Assembly (NCBI GenBank): GCA_021513715.1
Contig: CP084167.1
Coordinates: forward strand, 1-64,000
Reading direction: 5' to 3'
Length of the DNA: 64,000 nucleotides
Origin: Candidatus Heimdallarchaeum endolithica
Lineage (GTDB): Archaea; Asgardarchaeota; Heimdallarchaeia; Heimdallarchaeales; Heimdallarchaeaceae
The stretch's first letter is position 1, and every line of letters begins with the position of its first letter. Under the pieces are notes generated by a model. That model saw only the letters and a list, made by a program, of their open reading frames with translations, searched no databases and was not told the DNA's origin. This document shows, piece by piece, positions 43,359 through 52,987 of this stretch. Both the position numbers and the translations under genes were made by a program.

Positions 43359-44534
43359 CTAAACACTTTTTCCTCTTGAGTAAATGTATAATGTAGCTTT
43401 TTCATCAAATTCTTCTAACCATTCTTTCACTTCATGAGAAAAAGACTGCAAATCACTATCACTAATATCTAAATAATAAAGGTTTTTCAATTTTGATATG
43501 TTTTTTGGAAGATCTTTTAATTCATTACCATAAAGTTTCAAAGTCTGTAGAGTTTTAATATAACATATTTTCTCTGGTAAGTACTTGAGTTTATTATTAC
43601 CTAGATCAAGTATTTGAAGACTTGTTAGCTTATCTATATTATTTGGTAATTCGCTTAACTGATTACTTTTGAGGTCTAATATATTTAATTTGGTTAAATC
43701 ACTAATACACTCTGGTAATGATGATAATTTATTTCCTGCTATGTTCAATAGTTTTAAAGTTTTTAATTTGCAGATTGATTCTGGAAAAGTAGTTAGGTTA
43801 TTATACGCAAGATGAAGAAGATACATGCTTCTTAATTTTTTAAAGTTGTCAGGTAAATTATGAAGAGAATTATTGTTCAAAAAAAGCTTTTGAAGCCTGC
43901 TTAATTCTCCAATACTTTCTGGTAAAAATTCGATATTGTTAAAAGTTAACTCCAACATTTCTAAATATCTTAAATTTCCTATAGTATCAGGTAGAAAGGT
44001 TAAACAGTTTTTGTTTACACTTAGTTCCTTTAACTTTTTTAAGTTATCAATACTTTCAGGTAAAGAAGTTAATTTATTGTTATATAAGTTCAAGACTTCT
44101 AGTTCTGATAAATCACCAATTGATTCTGGGAGAGTTGTTAAATTATTTCCACAAATTGTTAATTCTTTCAAATTTTTCAAATTAGTGATATTTTCAGGTA
44201 AATATTTGAGTTCATTAGAAGTCAATTCTAAAACTTGGAGTTTAGATAAATCACCAATTGATTCTGGAAGAGACTTCAAATTGTTTTGCCTTACATATAA
44301 TTCTACTAAATTTGTTAGTTCACCAATGGACTCTGGGAGAGATTCTAGTTGATTATTGTTAATTTGTAACGTTTGCAGATTTTGTAATGAAATTATGTCA
44401 TGAGGAAACTTTGTTAGTCCTTGTTCGTATAAACCAATTCCTGTAATTGTTTGATTTTTATAAGTTATTCCAAAGGTTTTATGTTGAATACTATCAACTA
44501 CAGGCATTTTATCAAAATCAAGTTTTTCTTGCAT
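43359..44534 (-). CDS. Leucine-rich-repeat protein
   Basis: The 391-residue protein has about 14 repeats of 23 residues, with consensus LPESIGDLSKLQVLELTSN-like blocks from about residue 45 to 370. The repeats are of the short RSU1/LRR-RLK-like type and form a curved solenoid for protein binding. No signal peptide or kinase domain is present, so it is a cytoplasmic binding protein. Such LRR proteins are frequent in Asgard archaea. The N-terminal 40 residues may cap the solenoid, and the last 20 are polar. The IS4/IS5-like element has inserted in its upstream region (44611), so its promoter may be disturbed. Confidence 0.8.
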   Translation of the reverse strand: MQEKLDFDKMPVVDSIQHKTFGITYKNQTITGIGLYEQGLTKFPHDIISLQNLQTLQINNNQLESLPESIGELTNLVELYVRQNNLKSLPESIGDLSKLQVLELTSNELKYLPENITNLKNLKELTICGNNLTTLPESIGDLSELEVLNLYNNKLTSLPESIDNLKKLKELSVNKNCLTFLPDTIGNLRYLEMLELTFNNIEFLPESIGELSRLQKLFLNNNSLHNLPDNFKKLRSMYLLHLAYNNLTTFPESICKLKTLKLLNIAGNKLSSLPECISDLTKLNILDLKSNQLSELPNNIDKLTSLQILDLGNNKLKYLPEKICYIKTLQTLKLYGNELKDLPKNISKLKNLYYLDISDSDLQSFSHEVKEWLEEFDEKATLYIYSRGKSV

Positions 44535-44639
44535 ATTGCAACTCCTTATATTATCTTACAAAACATATGAAGAATTGTATTTAAATAAAACTCTTTTTTT
44601 TAATTCAATTAAGCATGTCCAAAAATTAATTTTTATTAA

Positions 44640-44692
44640 TGTGGGGGTTTATGTCGGAATTATGACTTACTTTCAGATCATAGACCCCCACA
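44640..44692 (+). promoter_or_regulatory. Hairpin covering the transposase start codon
   Basis: GTGGGGGTTTATG (44641-44653) pairs with CATAGACCCCCAC (44679-44691), with one mismatch that is a G-U pair in RNA. The start codon ATG at 44662 sits in the loop. In a transcript from outside the IS this stem would hide the start, as in IS10-like elements, so the element is protected from read-through activation. Confidence 0.6.
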
Positions 44693-45585
44693 AAGTAAGA
44701 GAATTCATAATCATTAATGAACCTTTCCTTAAGAAACTGGTGAAAGAGGAACCGAGAGAAAGTAAGAGAGGGAGAAAAAGAATAGCAGAAAGGTGGGTGA
44801 TACTGGCTTTAGCAATTATTGCGAGAATAGAAGGAATAGCTTGGAGGAAGTTAGAGGAAAAGTTGGCTTTATGCGATTTTTTGATAGAAGAGGGGTGGAT
44901 GAAGAAGATTCCTTCCAAATCTACTTTTCATGCAGTGTGGAGAGCGACAGAAAGTAAGTTGCTGGAGCGGTGGATAATAGATTTAGGTAGGGAAATAGTG
45001 AGGAAAAAAGGCTTGAAAGCTATGGCGGTGGATAGTTCAGGGTTTAAAATTCGTCAGGCTTCTGTTTGGCGTTTTCTCAAGTGGGCAAGAGGAGGACTAA
45101 AGAAAACCTCTAAACTTTTCTGGAAGATACACCTTATAGTTGGTTTACCCTCTCGAGCTATAGTCTCTCTCGCTCATTCTGCTAGTAACACTCACGATAG
45201 TAAAGTCTTCGGTTTGCTCTGGCAGAAACTTCCTTCTGCACTCTTGAGACCTTTCTTGCGATTTTATGGAGACTGTGCCTACTGGACAGAAAATATCGTT
45301 GGACTTCTTAGCCAACATTCCTTTTTCCCTGTTATTCCCCCAAAAAGTAATGCTCGTTATCCCTCTCCTCCTCCCCTCGGACCAATAGTTCAAGCTCATC
45401 GTCTCTACCCTGGTCTGTATCGTCGTAATCATCACCCCGAGTATCGTAGTAGTATTGAACACGTCTTTGGTCTCCTCAAACTCTCTCATCCCCCAATCCT
45501 TGATCGTTTACCCTCCACCATCCTCTCTACCTTGTACAGTTCTCTCCTCTGTTACAACTACCTTTTACTCCTTCGGACCGTTTAG
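44662..45585 (+). CDS. Transposase, DDE type (IS4/IS5-like)
   Basis: From ATG 44662 the protein has 308 residues. Residues about 30-95 are a helix-rich DNA-binding part (VREFIIINEPF, RWVILALAIIARIEG). The catalytic part shows MAVDSSGF with the first aspartate near 128, FYGDCAYWT with the second near 210 and SSIEHVFGLLKL with the glutamate near 270. It ends in basic and leucine-rich residues. All three catalytic acids are in place. It moves the element by cutting at the 17-bp ends. Confidence 0.8.
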   Translation: MTYFQIIDPHKVREFIIINEPFLKKLVKEEPRESKRGRKRIAERWVILALAIIARIEGIAWRKLEEKLALCDFLIEEGWMKKIPSKSTFHAVWRATESKLLERWIIDLGREIVRKKGLKAMAVDSSGFKIRQASVWRFLKWARGGLKKTSKLFWKIHLIVGLPSRAIVSLAHSASNTHDSKVFGLLWQKLPSALLRPFLRFYGDCAYWTENIVGLLSQHSFFPVIPPKSNARYPSPPPLGPIVQAHRLYPGLYRRNHHPEYRSSIEHVFGLLKLSHPPILDRLPSTILSTLYSSLLCYNYLLLLRTV

Positions 45586-45654
45586 TAGGTGAAAAAGAAT
45601 TTTTGGACATGCTTTCAATTTTACAAATAAAGTTTATTCAAAAAATATAAACAG

Positions 45655-46689
45655 TGTTTACTCAATAGACTTGGGTTACACTTTTGAGCACTAGAGATAC
45701 ATAGGGGTGTTTCATGAATCTTTCTCCTGGGGTGAGGAAGTTAAGAGACTGGTGAAGACGACTAAAATTGTAGTAAGAGCGGTAGGTGAAGAGATCTGCG
45801 TTGCAGTATTTTAGACCTAATCTTTCTATCTCACGGATGATGGTTGGGTCACATGTAGTCTTTCTACTTTTCCACATGTTTTGGGGTGAAAAACTCTAGC
45901 TCTGATGTACTTTATTCCATCTGTTTAGTTTGGCACAAACGGGAGAAGGTACTTGTTTCTCCTCTAACGGAAGAGAAGAGTGCTCCATTGTCCGTGAGGA
46001 TAGACTCGGGGTAACCGTATCTTTTATTGCATCCTCTAGCAAACTTATTATCTGCTCTTTTCTTGGTGCAAAAGGGTGGAGTTTAGCTCCTAGGCTAAAT
46101 CGTGAGTGGTCGTCTATCAAGGTTATTTGATGTCGTCTATCCTTGTTCTTCTACCCAGAATGGTCCTTTCACATCTATTTGTCAGAATTCGTTAGGTTTT
46201 TGACGTTCAAAACTCTTGTATCGAGGTCTCTTCCTCTTTTTTCTATTAACCCATAAAGGAAGACCTAACTCTTTTATTACTTTCGTCACTGTCGTCTGGG
46301 AGAGTGCTTTTCCTTCTCTCTTCAACAAATAAGCTATCTTCTCTACATTCATTCCTTGTTTTATTCTTAACTCCCTTATCCTCTCTTTTAACTCCTCATC
46401 TACTTTCCTGTGTATAGTTTTTGGTCTGGAAGATCTATCTTTCCACCATTCTCCTTCAGGGTTCTCTTTGAACCTCTTCAACCACTTATACACAAACTTC
46501 CTACTCACCATATTCTTGTGAGCTACCTTTTTTATCTTCTCTCCTTCCAAAGCTTTTTTAACCACAATCTTTCTTAGTTTCTCCAGGTTACGTTCGTTTT
46601 TGTTCATAATATATCACTTACCCACGTAACCCACTTCTATTTATTTGTTACCAATGTGGTTGAGTATACAAATGTGAGTGGAGTATACA
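45655..46689 (-). mobile_element. IS481-like insertion sequence, copy B
   Basis: The unit is like 30400-31413 but more decayed. It starts at TGTTTACTC (45655) and ends at GAGTATACA. The right end is doubled: one GAGTATACA at 46662-46670 and another at 46681-46689, with AATGTG in between. Copy B lies 40 bp after the IS4/IS5-like element, so this region has taken several insertions. Confidence 0.75.
45662..46607 (-). pseudogene. IS481-family transposase, frameshifted (copy B)
   Basis: The N-terminal 141 residues from ATG 46607 are intact (EGEWWKDRSSRPKTIHRK is in frame here, unlike copy A) and include the two helix-turn-helix regions. The frame then stops in KPNEF at TGA near 46184, where copy A has KPNELW. 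The catalytic part is broken into short frames (45896-46120 and 45662-45877) by further indels. No active transposase can be made. Confidence 0.75.
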
Positions 46690-46742
46690 AAGAATTTTAA
46701 TTTAATGATAATACTTATTAGAGTACATGAAATCTCCAAATT

Positions 46743-47198
46743 GTGAGTGAATTGGATATAGAACATAGTGCTGGTATAGTTATTTATAACTCTGGCAGAT
46801 ATTTATTATTAAATTATGGTCGTAGTTGGAATTCTCCTGATCGTTGGGGTTTAACCAAGGGTCACATTGAAAAAGGAGAAACAATAGAACAAGCTGCTTT
46901 AAGAGAAGCTTACGAAGAAACTGGAATAAAACAGATAAAAATCTGTAAGGGATTTAAGAACAAAGTTACTTATTACTTTAATCGAGGAGATAAGAGAATT
47001 AAGAAAACAGTTGTATATTTAATCGGTTTAACAGAAACAACCAAAGTTCATATTTCAGCTGAACATACTGGATACTACTGGGCTAGTTATGAAAAAGCTT
47101 TAGAGATGCTAACTTTTGAAAATACAAGAAGAGTAATTAGGGCAGCAGAAGAATATCTGAGAGAAAACGATCTAGCTGTAGATTTCTATGATGATTAA
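46743..47198 (+). CDS. Nudix hydrolase, Ap4A-type
   Basis: The 151-residue protein starts at GTG. Near residues 40-62 it has the Nudix box: GHIEKGETIEQAALREAYEE followed by TGI, matching GX5EX7REUXEEXGU, whose glutamates hold magnesium. The region before it (LLLNYGRSWNSPDRWGLTKG) is as in small asymmetric diadenosine tetraphosphate hydrolases. It cleaves nucleotide-linked pyrophosphates, probably Ap4A to ATP and AMP. It begins the conserved chromosomal region after the insertion-rich zone. Confidence 0.85.
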   Translation: MSELDIEHSAGIVIYNSGRYLLLNYGRSWNSPDRWGLTKGHIEKGETIEQAALREAYEETGIKQIKICKGFKNKVTYYFNRGDKRIKKTVVYLIGLTETTKVHISAEHTGYYWASYEKALEMLTFENTRRVIRAAEEYLRENDLAVDFYDD

Positions 47199-47244
47199 TT
47201 TATAAAGAAAAAATGTACTATAAGAAGTTTCTAAAGGTGAAAAA

Positions 47245-47811
47245 ATGGTACTAACTGAGGCAGATTTAGTAGCAAAGACTCCAATTAAAAAACCAAAAAC
47301 ATTTAATCCACTTGGAGCAGTTCTTACAGGATTCTTTATAGCTGAAGGCTTTGTATTAATATTTAATTCTTTAGTAAATAAATCAATAAATGCTTGGTAC
47401 AGTCTCCTAGGAACTGTTTTAGTCCTTTTTTCAATACTGTCCTACTCAATTTCTGTTTCATTAACAACAAAGAAGATAGAGTTTTTCAGACAATTAGAAA
47501 AAACCTATGACCTAAAAAAGAGTTTAATTGTTGAATCTATTTTATTTTACATAGGTTTTACTCCTGTATATGGGTTCTTTTTTGCCTATGGAGTGAAAGG
47601 TGTTCCTCTCTGGGTCTTTTTTGCAGTAATTGTTTTTTCTTGCCTTACATTTTCTGTATTTATGATCTTTAATATTCATTTATTACAAAGAGAAGAATCT
47701 AGAATGTTTCACCTTTTACAATCCTTCTATCAACCCAAAAAATGGCTATTATTGCTTATTTCAGTACTAATAATTGTTTCATCTCTAGTTTTTCTCATTT
47801 TTGTTTCTTAA
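47245..47811 (+). CDS. Membrane protein with about five helices
   Basis: The 188-residue protein has helices near 24-48, 52-75, 93-115, 120-145 and 165-187. Its N terminus is polar and its loops are short and lysine-rich. AAAGGTGA precedes the ATG. No family is recognised. It follows the Nudix gene by 46 bases in the same direction and may be co-transcribed with it. Confidence 0.55.
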   Translation: MVLTEADLVAKTPIKKPKTFNPLGAVLTGFFIAEGFVLIFNSLVNKSINAWYSLLGTVLVLFSILSYSISVSLTTKKIEFFRQLEKTYDLKKSLIVESILFYIGFTPVYGFFFAYGVKGVPLWVFFAVIVFSCLTFSVFMIFNIHLLQREESRMFHLLQSFYQPKKWLLLLISVLIIVSSLVFLIFVS

Positions 47812-47842
47812 AAAATAAAGAGATAAAAACAGTAGTTAAGCA

Positions 47843-48235
47843 CTAATAAGAGAGAATTTTAAATCCTTGTCTCAAAATAGAATCTTGAAGTTCTTTAAAA
47901 GCTTTTAATGCTTCATTAAAGTCTGTTTTTGATACTTTTGTTTCTACTGACTTTAGTCCTGCACCTCGAAACTTCCACAACTCTACACTATACATAAATT
48001 TCTCTGGATCTGGAATGTGTAAACCTGACCTATCGTATACATATCCTGATCTTTCCCCAAAAGAGAGCATTAGAATAAACCAATAATGTGGTCTTACATC
48101 TTCATCATCAGAAGGCTTTTCAAGAATAATTGTTTCTTCCATCTGTGCACTTTTTGTTTCTGCAGACAATTCCAATTTCTTTAAGTTACGATAAACTTCT
48201 GGAGGTAATTTACGAATTGACATAGTTTTGTTCAC
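47843..48235 (-). CDS. Hypothetical protein with alpha/beta fold
   Basis: The 130-residue protein begins with a basic helix (RKLPPEVYRNLKKLELSA), then an acidic loop (KPSDDEDVRPHYWFILML) and a strand-rich part with YVYDRSGLHIPD, ending in a helix (FNEALKAFKELQDSIL). No catalytic motif is seen. It stands alone on the minus strand next to the PolB gene. Confidence 0.5.
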   Translation of the reverse strand: MNKTMSIRKLPPEVYRNLKKLELSAETKSAQMEETIILEKPSDDEDVRPHYWFILMLSFGERSGYVYDRSGLHIPDPEKFMYSVELWKFRGAGLKSVETKVSKTDFNEALKAFKELQDSILRQGFKILSY

Positions 48236-48336
48236 CTAATATGAAACAAAAGATATTATGATACATAAAGTTACCTTATTAAAAATTTTTTGAATGGAGT
48301 TTCAAAATGCATTATCAGAATCAGATTTAAAAAGGA

Positions 48337-48364
48337 TTTATAAATGAATATCTCCTTATATAAT
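48337..48364 (+). promoter_or_regulatory. Candidate promoter of the polB gene
   Basis: TTTATAAA (48337-48344) and TTATATAAT (48356-48364) are possible TATA boxes. The second is centred about 30 bases before the ATG at 48390, which fits a leaderless mRNA. There is no ribosome site between. Confidence 0.45.
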
Positions 48365-48389
48365 TAAAATAAGAAAAGAGCGCAAGAAT

Positions 48390-50972
48390 ATGGAAAAACC
48401 TCTCTCTATCATAATTACAGATGTAGACTTTTTTATTCAAGAGTCAACAGAAGAGAGAAATGAGCCTGTTATTCGAATTAAAGGGCGTAACAAGAAAGGA
48501 GAAGTTGTTGTTTTCCATGTTAAAGGGTTTTTCCCCTATTTTTATGTTAAAGATTTACCTCAAACACAAAGCACGATACAAAATTTACTACAAGTTAAAC
48601 CTGAATTTGGAGATTGGATCATAAGAACTGAACATGTTTTAAAAAGGACTTATTATCAATTAAGACCTATATATTTATACAAGATTTTAGGTAATAATCC
48701 TTGGAAAATTAGAGGTTTTAGCAGGTTTCTTATGAATAAAGGGATAAAATGTTATGAGAATGATGTCCCTTTTGTTTCCAGATTCTTAATTGACACTGAT
48801 CTACGTGCATTAAATACTGTGATAGTTTCAGAGTATGAATTCTTGAAAAGAGAGAATGAAATTGACTATTATACAACTTATTATTCAAATATTTCTCCTT
48901 CAGAGGAAGAAACAGAGTATTTTCCATTAGTTGTAGCTTTTAAAATATTCATTGAGTTATCAGATAAAGGAGAAAAGAAAACACGAGCTACTTACTTAGA
49001 AGAAGGGACTAGACGGATAATAGGAGCTAGTATTACTTGGGGAAAAAAAGGAGAAATAAAAGGTAAGAAACACTTTATTTTAGAAAATGACTCTGATGAA
49101 GAGGAAGTAAAACTTATTCTTGACTTCTGGAATTTTATTCATTCTTTATCTCCTGATGTATTAGTCAGTTTTAAAGGAAACTCAATAGACCTTGCATATA
49201 TTATAAAGCGAATGAACCATTTTGAGCTCCCATTAAGTATTTGTAGCCCTTATTCTAATGGGAAAGTAAAAGAGCCTACCACTTTCTATGGTTACCGAAT
49301 TTCAGGTTACATGGTCTATGATCTAGTTTCAAGATCTAGATGGATGAGATTAAAAACTGGTCAATCTAGATTAACTGATCTTGTTGCTGCATATTTAGAT
49401 GAGAAGAGGAAAGTTACTTCAAGTGAAATAAACAATTTGTGGATTGATGCAAAAGTTAAACACGATTCTCAAGCTAATCTGAAACTTGAGAAAACAATTG
49501 ATTCAGATAGCGCTTTTATCTATAAACTCTTTGTTGTTTTAGGTTTTGATGAGTGGTTAGAGGTGATGAAAATTGTGGGTATTCAACCTTCAAAAGGTAT
49601 CTATTCTACTGCTCGTCATCTTGGAGAATTTGAATTAATGAGAGTTATACACAAAAATAACACGATTATTCCTAGTCTTCCTTCCCCTAAAGAAAAAGAA
49701 AGAAGAAAAATAAATAGACCTTTGGCTGAAGGAGGATTTGTTATGGAACCAAAAGGAACATTACATAGGGCAGTTTTAATAGCTGATTTTACAAGTATGT
49801 ATCCTAGTGTAATAGTCACACATAATATAGGAGGGGAAAGTTTCAAAGGTCTAACTTACAGTTACTATGAGCGTTTTTATCATAAACCTGAAACAGCGTT
49901 AAGAGTGATGGAAAAGAAGTTGTTATCTGAACGAAAAGAATTGAAAAAAGAGATAAAAGAGTTAGAATTATTCATTCGTTCTTTTCCTGAAAAGAAAGAT
50001 GAGATTAATAATAAACTTAGAAAAATGAAAATAAAATCTAGCGCCTTAAAAGTAATAGCAAACTCATTATATGGAAGTCACAACTATATAGGTAGCAGAT
50101 TTTATAATACTGATATTTCAAATGCTATTACTCACTTTTCTAAAGTCTATATTGAGAAAGTAGCTAAACTTGCTCAAGACTTCAGTGGGGGAAAAGTTGA
50201 AATTGTTTATGGAGACACAGATAGTGCTTTTCTCAAACTTCATGATGAAGAAAGTGTTTTTTCAGCTTATGAGAAGGTAAGAAGGGGAGAGCAATTTAGC
50301 CTTGATTATGTTCCTGAAGCTAAAGATTTGCTCTATTACATCAATTCGAAACTTCCTGAAGATATGACACTTGAATTCGTTGATTTGGCCTTGAGGATTG
50401 TTTTTGCTAAAGAAACGAAGAAAAGATATAGTTATGTTAGTGTTGTGACAGGAAAATTGGAAATTATAGGTTTTGAAGCTATACGTTCAGATTTTAGTTC
50501 TTTTGCAAAGAAAGTTCAAACACTTGCTTTAGAGAAATTATTACGAGAAGGAAGTTATGAAAAAGCAAAAAGGGCTGTTATTAATTTCTGTAAGGAATTC
50601 CAAAAAAAGAAAGGAAAAGAACTTTTCCAACTTGTAACAATATATGGTCCTGTTAGAAAGCATCCTTCAGAATATAAAAGCAAAACTCCTGCAATTGCTG
50701 CTTTGTTAGAATATTCCAAAGTTAAACACATTTCTATAGAAGAGTTGCAAAAAGAATATCAGCGTTTTCCATATGTTATTGTTAAAGGACCAGATGATAA
50801 AAATATCCACAAAAGAGCTAGGCATCCTTCTCTTATTAAATCAATAAATGAAATAGATCGAGACTATTACATTGAACAAGCTTTACGCTCTATTCAAAGG
50901 ATTGGAATAGAAATTAAACCTTCAGAAATTGCTTTAGATGCAATTTCAATATTAGATTTTTCACTAGATTAG
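48390..50972 (+). CDS. polB: DNA polymerase family B with a degenerate exonuclease site
   Basis: The 860-residue protein has all polymerase motifs: A (ADFTSMYPSVI, about residue 470), B (LKVIANSLYGSHNY, about 555) and C (VYGDTDS, about 610). The exonuclease part (about 170-420) differs from active ones. At Exo I, where the family has AFDIET, it reads AFKIFIE-like, so the catalytic Asp and Glu are gone. Exo II (SFKGNSIDLAYI) keeps one Asp but not the usual Asn and Asp, and Exo III reads IDSDSAF. It probably extends DNA without proofreading. It may be a repair or translesion paralogue; whether the chromosome holds another PolB is not visible. Confidence 0.85.
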   Translation: MEKPLSIIITDVDFFIQESTEERNEPVIRIKGRNKKGEVVVFHVKGFFPYFYVKDLPQTQSTIQNLLQVKPEFGDWIIRTEHVLKRTYYQLRPIYLYKILGNNPWKIRGFSRFLMNKGIKCYENDVPFVSRFLIDTDLRALNTVIVSEYEFLKRENEIDYYTTYYSNISPSEEETEYFPLVVAFKIFIELSDKGEKKTRATYLEEGTRRIIGASITWGKKGEIKGKKHFILENDSDEEEVKLILDFWNFIHSLSPDVLVSFKGNSIDLAYIIKRMNHFELPLSICSPYSNGKVKEPTTFYGYRISGYMVYDLVSRSRWMRLKTGQSRLTDLVAAYLDEKRKVTSSEINNLWIDAKVKHDSQANLKLEKTIDSDSAFIYKLFVVLGFDEWLEVMKIVGIQPSKGIYSTARHLGEFELMRVIHKNNTIIPSLPSPKEKERRKINRPLAEGGFVMEPKGTLHRAVLIADFTSMYPSVIVTHNIGGESFKGLTYSYYERFYHKPETALRVMEKKLLSERKELKKEIKELELFIRSFPEKKDEINNKLRKMKIKSSALKVIANSLYGSHNYIGSRFYNTDISNAITHFSKVYIEKVAKLAQDFSGGKVEIVYGDTDSAFLKLHDEESVFSAYEKVRRGEQFSLDYVPEAKDLLYYINSKLPEDMTLEFVDLALRIVFAKETKKRYSYVSVVTGKLEIIGFEAIRSDFSSFAKKVQTLALEKLLREGSYEKAKRAVINFCKEFQKKKGKELFQLVTIYGPVRKHPSEYKSKTPAIAALLEYSKVKHISIEELQKEYQRFPYVIVKGPDDKNIHKRARHPSLIKSINEIDRDYYIEQALRSIQRIGIEIKPSEIALDAISILDFSLD

Positions 50973-51094
50973 AATAAACTTTTTTTAAAAATTAAGATAG
51001 TATAGAAAAAAATTTTGTTCTTTTTTGATTTTTGCTTGATAAGTTAATTTTTTATATGTTAATAAAAGTATTAAATTAGAAAGAGGTGAAAGTA

Positions 51095-51325
51095 TTGGCA
51101 CGATGTCCTGATTGTGGAGGAGAAGTTAAGTACAAGGCTCCTTTTATGGTTTGTATGGATTGTGGTCTTTCGTTTAGACGAGATGAATTTGAAAAAATGG
51201 AGAAAAAAATAAAGCAGGAATTAAAAACTGCAGTTGGTTTAAGTGAAGAAGAAAAGCAAAGAGAAGACAGGGAGAAAAAGCGTTCTTATTATCGTTGGTT
51301 GATGAAAAGGGAGGACGAGGATTAG
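51095..51325 (+). CDS. Small zinc-ribbon protein with acidic coiled tail
   Basis: I take TTG 51095 as start because GAGGTGA lies at the right distance, as in other genes of this window. The 76-residue product has CPDCGG near residue 4 and CMDCG near 24, a zinc ribbon, then a coiled-coil-like charged tail. It is followed at one base by another zinc protein. A basal transcription or translation role is possible but not shown. Confidence 0.6.
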   Translation: MARCPDCGGEVKYKAPFMVCMDCGLSFRRDEFEKMEKKIKQELKTAVGLSEEEKQREDREKKRSYYRWLMKREDED

Positions 51326-51326
51326 A

Positions 51327-51587
51327 ATGACGATTATTGCTCAACATCTTAAATGTGATTTAAGAAAAAAATGTGCATCATGTAGCAAATATCTTTTTTC
51401 TCCAAAACAAAGAGCTAGATATTTTTACTGCCCAGAGTGCAAATATGACATTCTTTGTGATAGAGGGTTGATTCAGAACTTTACTACAGATAAAAATGGA
51501 ATGATTAAAAAGCAAAATCTATGTATGATCTGTAGAACTGAAGTTGAAGAAAGAATGTGGCCCGATGATAGCGAGAATATTGAATAA
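51327..51587 (+). CDS. Small zinc-binding protein
   Basis: The 86-residue protein has CASCSKYLFSP near residue 16, CPECKYDILC near 35 and CMICRTEVEE near 66, probably two zinc sites. It is co-transcribed with the preceding zinc-ribbon gene. Its acidic end (PDDSENIE) is unusual. The specific function is unknown. Confidence 0.6.
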   Translation: MTIIAQHLKCDLRKKCASCSKYLFSPKQRARYFYCPECKYDILCDRGLIQNFTTDKNGMIKKQNLCMICRTEVEERMWPDDSENIE

Positions 51588-51610
51588 AAATAAAAAAAGA
51601 GAAATTAAGT

Positions 51611-52987
51611 TTAATGTATAACATAGAGACCTGGGTCATCCATGACATAGATTGTTGCATCTGGATTTTTATCTAAATATGCTTTTACTTCTTTTCTTAA
51701 AGCTTCCAATGGATCATCATCTGGTTGATTAATTGGAACAATTCTATAATCTTTTACCATTTCTGGATCCATTGTTGAAAGAAGTTTTAGATTTCCTTCT
51801 CCAATCGTTTTGACAATTCTGAGTAAATCTACCGGCTTTTGGTTACCAATTTTGAAGGTCTCTTCACTGCAATAGTTGTCAAGCACATATTCTAAAGCTT
51901 GCTGAAGTTCCATGTCTTTGCTTTCTTGCATAACTTTTTCATAATTAGCGTTTCCTATTCCATCGGGACATGGAGCTACTGCGATGATTTCTCCCTTTCC
52001 ATCTTTTCTACAAGCATTCCAAGCAGCGTGAATTCCTTTTCCTGTTTGATAAAGATTTATTCCCCATGATTGATTTCCTATGATAACAAGATCACTAGGT
52101 TTTTCTACCTCTACAGTTCTCATTGGAACAATATTTTTTACTCCTTCTTCATGTAAAGCTATTAAATCTCCTGCGTTGATATAGACTATTTCTCCTTCAG
52201 TTACTATAGTATCTATACCGAAAATAGTTACTTTTTCTTTGAGTATTTTTACCATCTCTTTAATATCAGAGATTACAGGATTTGTGTCATCTGCATTTCC
52301 TAATCTACAACCCGGAACAAAACCTAGTTCACGATCAAACATACGTGGATGATTGATTCTTACTGTATCTCTTGCAGCAATACCAGGGCAGATTTCTTTA
52401 ACTGTACCTGCGACTCCAGCAAAATAATGCAATTCAGTATCTGTAATTGGGATAAGAATTGAACTTTCAAAAGCCAGTCTGTTGAAACCCATAGGTGTTC
52501 CTGCTGGACTAGTTCCAATCATTTCTACATCTTTATCACAATCATGAATTACAACTAGTTCTCTATAATCTTTGAGTATTTCTTCTCCGAAAATCTTTGG
52601 TAATTCATCTTCTCTTGGCTTTCTATGTGTTCCAGCAGCTACTAAAAGGCGGATATCCTCTTTTGCAACCCCTAAATCAAGTAATTTTTTCATGAAATAA
52701 GGTAGTACTTTTTTAGTATGAACATTGGGTCGTGTATTATCGTCAACTGCTATAACAATAAGCTTCCCAGGTTCATATTTCTTTTTTACAAGTTCTGTAA
52801 AAGTTATATCGTATCCTATAGGATTTTCAAGTACGTGATCGATAGCTTCCTCTAAAGTTCCTTCATACTGTTTTTTTCTACTAAATTCAGGAGGATGCAA
52901 AAACTTTGTTTTTTCTTTATACTCACTTGGAATAAAGTGATTAAGAAATTTGTCCCCCCATGATATAGGTGTATCTAAATATTCCAT
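51611..52987 (-). CDS. larA: LarA-family nickel-pincer enzyme (lactate racemase-like)
   Basis: The 458-residue protein has the conserved family steps: VDDNTRPNVH near residue 82, AAGTHRKPRED near 118, VIHDCD near 147, HYFAGVAGTVKEICPGIA near 190 with the lysine that binds the nickel-pincer nucleotide, and INHPRM. Family members racemise or epimerise 2-hydroxy acids such as lactate with this cofactor. The substrate here cannot be read from sequence. The genes that make the cofactor (larB, larC, larE) are not in the window. It is monocistronic. Confidence 0.8.
   Translation of the reverse strand: MEYLDTPISWGDKFLNHFIPSEYKEKTKFLHPPEFSRKKQYEGTLEEAIDHVLENPIGYDITFTELVKKKYEPGKLIVIAVDDNTRPNVHTKKVLPYFMKKLLDLGVAKEDIRLLVAAGTHRKPREDELPKIFGEEILKDYRELVVIHDCDKDVEMIGTSPAGTPMGFNRLAFESSILIPITDTELHYFAGVAGTVKEICPGIAARDTVRINHPRMFDRELGFVPGCRLGNADDTNPVISDIKEMVKILKEKVTIFGIDTIVTEGEIVYINAGDLIALHEEGVKNIVPMRTVEVEKPSDLVIIGNQSWGINLYQTGKGIHAAWNACRKDGKGEIIAVAPCPDGIGNANYEKVMQESKDMELQQALEYVLDNYCSEETFKIGNQKPVDLLRIVKTIGEGNLKLLSTMDPEMVKDYRIVPINQPDDDPLEALRKEVKAYLDKNPDATIYVMDDPGLYVIH

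Larger units (their letters stand above)
44611..45614 (+). mobile_element. Intact IS4/IS5-like insertion sequence
   Basis: A perfect inverted terminal repeat of 17 bp (AAGCATGTCCAAAAATT at 44611-44627 and its complement at 45598-45614) bounds a 1004-bp unit. Directly outside both ends stands TCAATT, a likely 6-bp target duplication. The transposase gene is intact. A 3' fragment of a second copy is at 41312-41498. Confidence 0.85.

Noticed and set aside
45145..45489. Minus-strand frame inside the IS4/IS5-like transposase gene
   Set aside because: It is the complementary reading of the transposase with no ribosome site.
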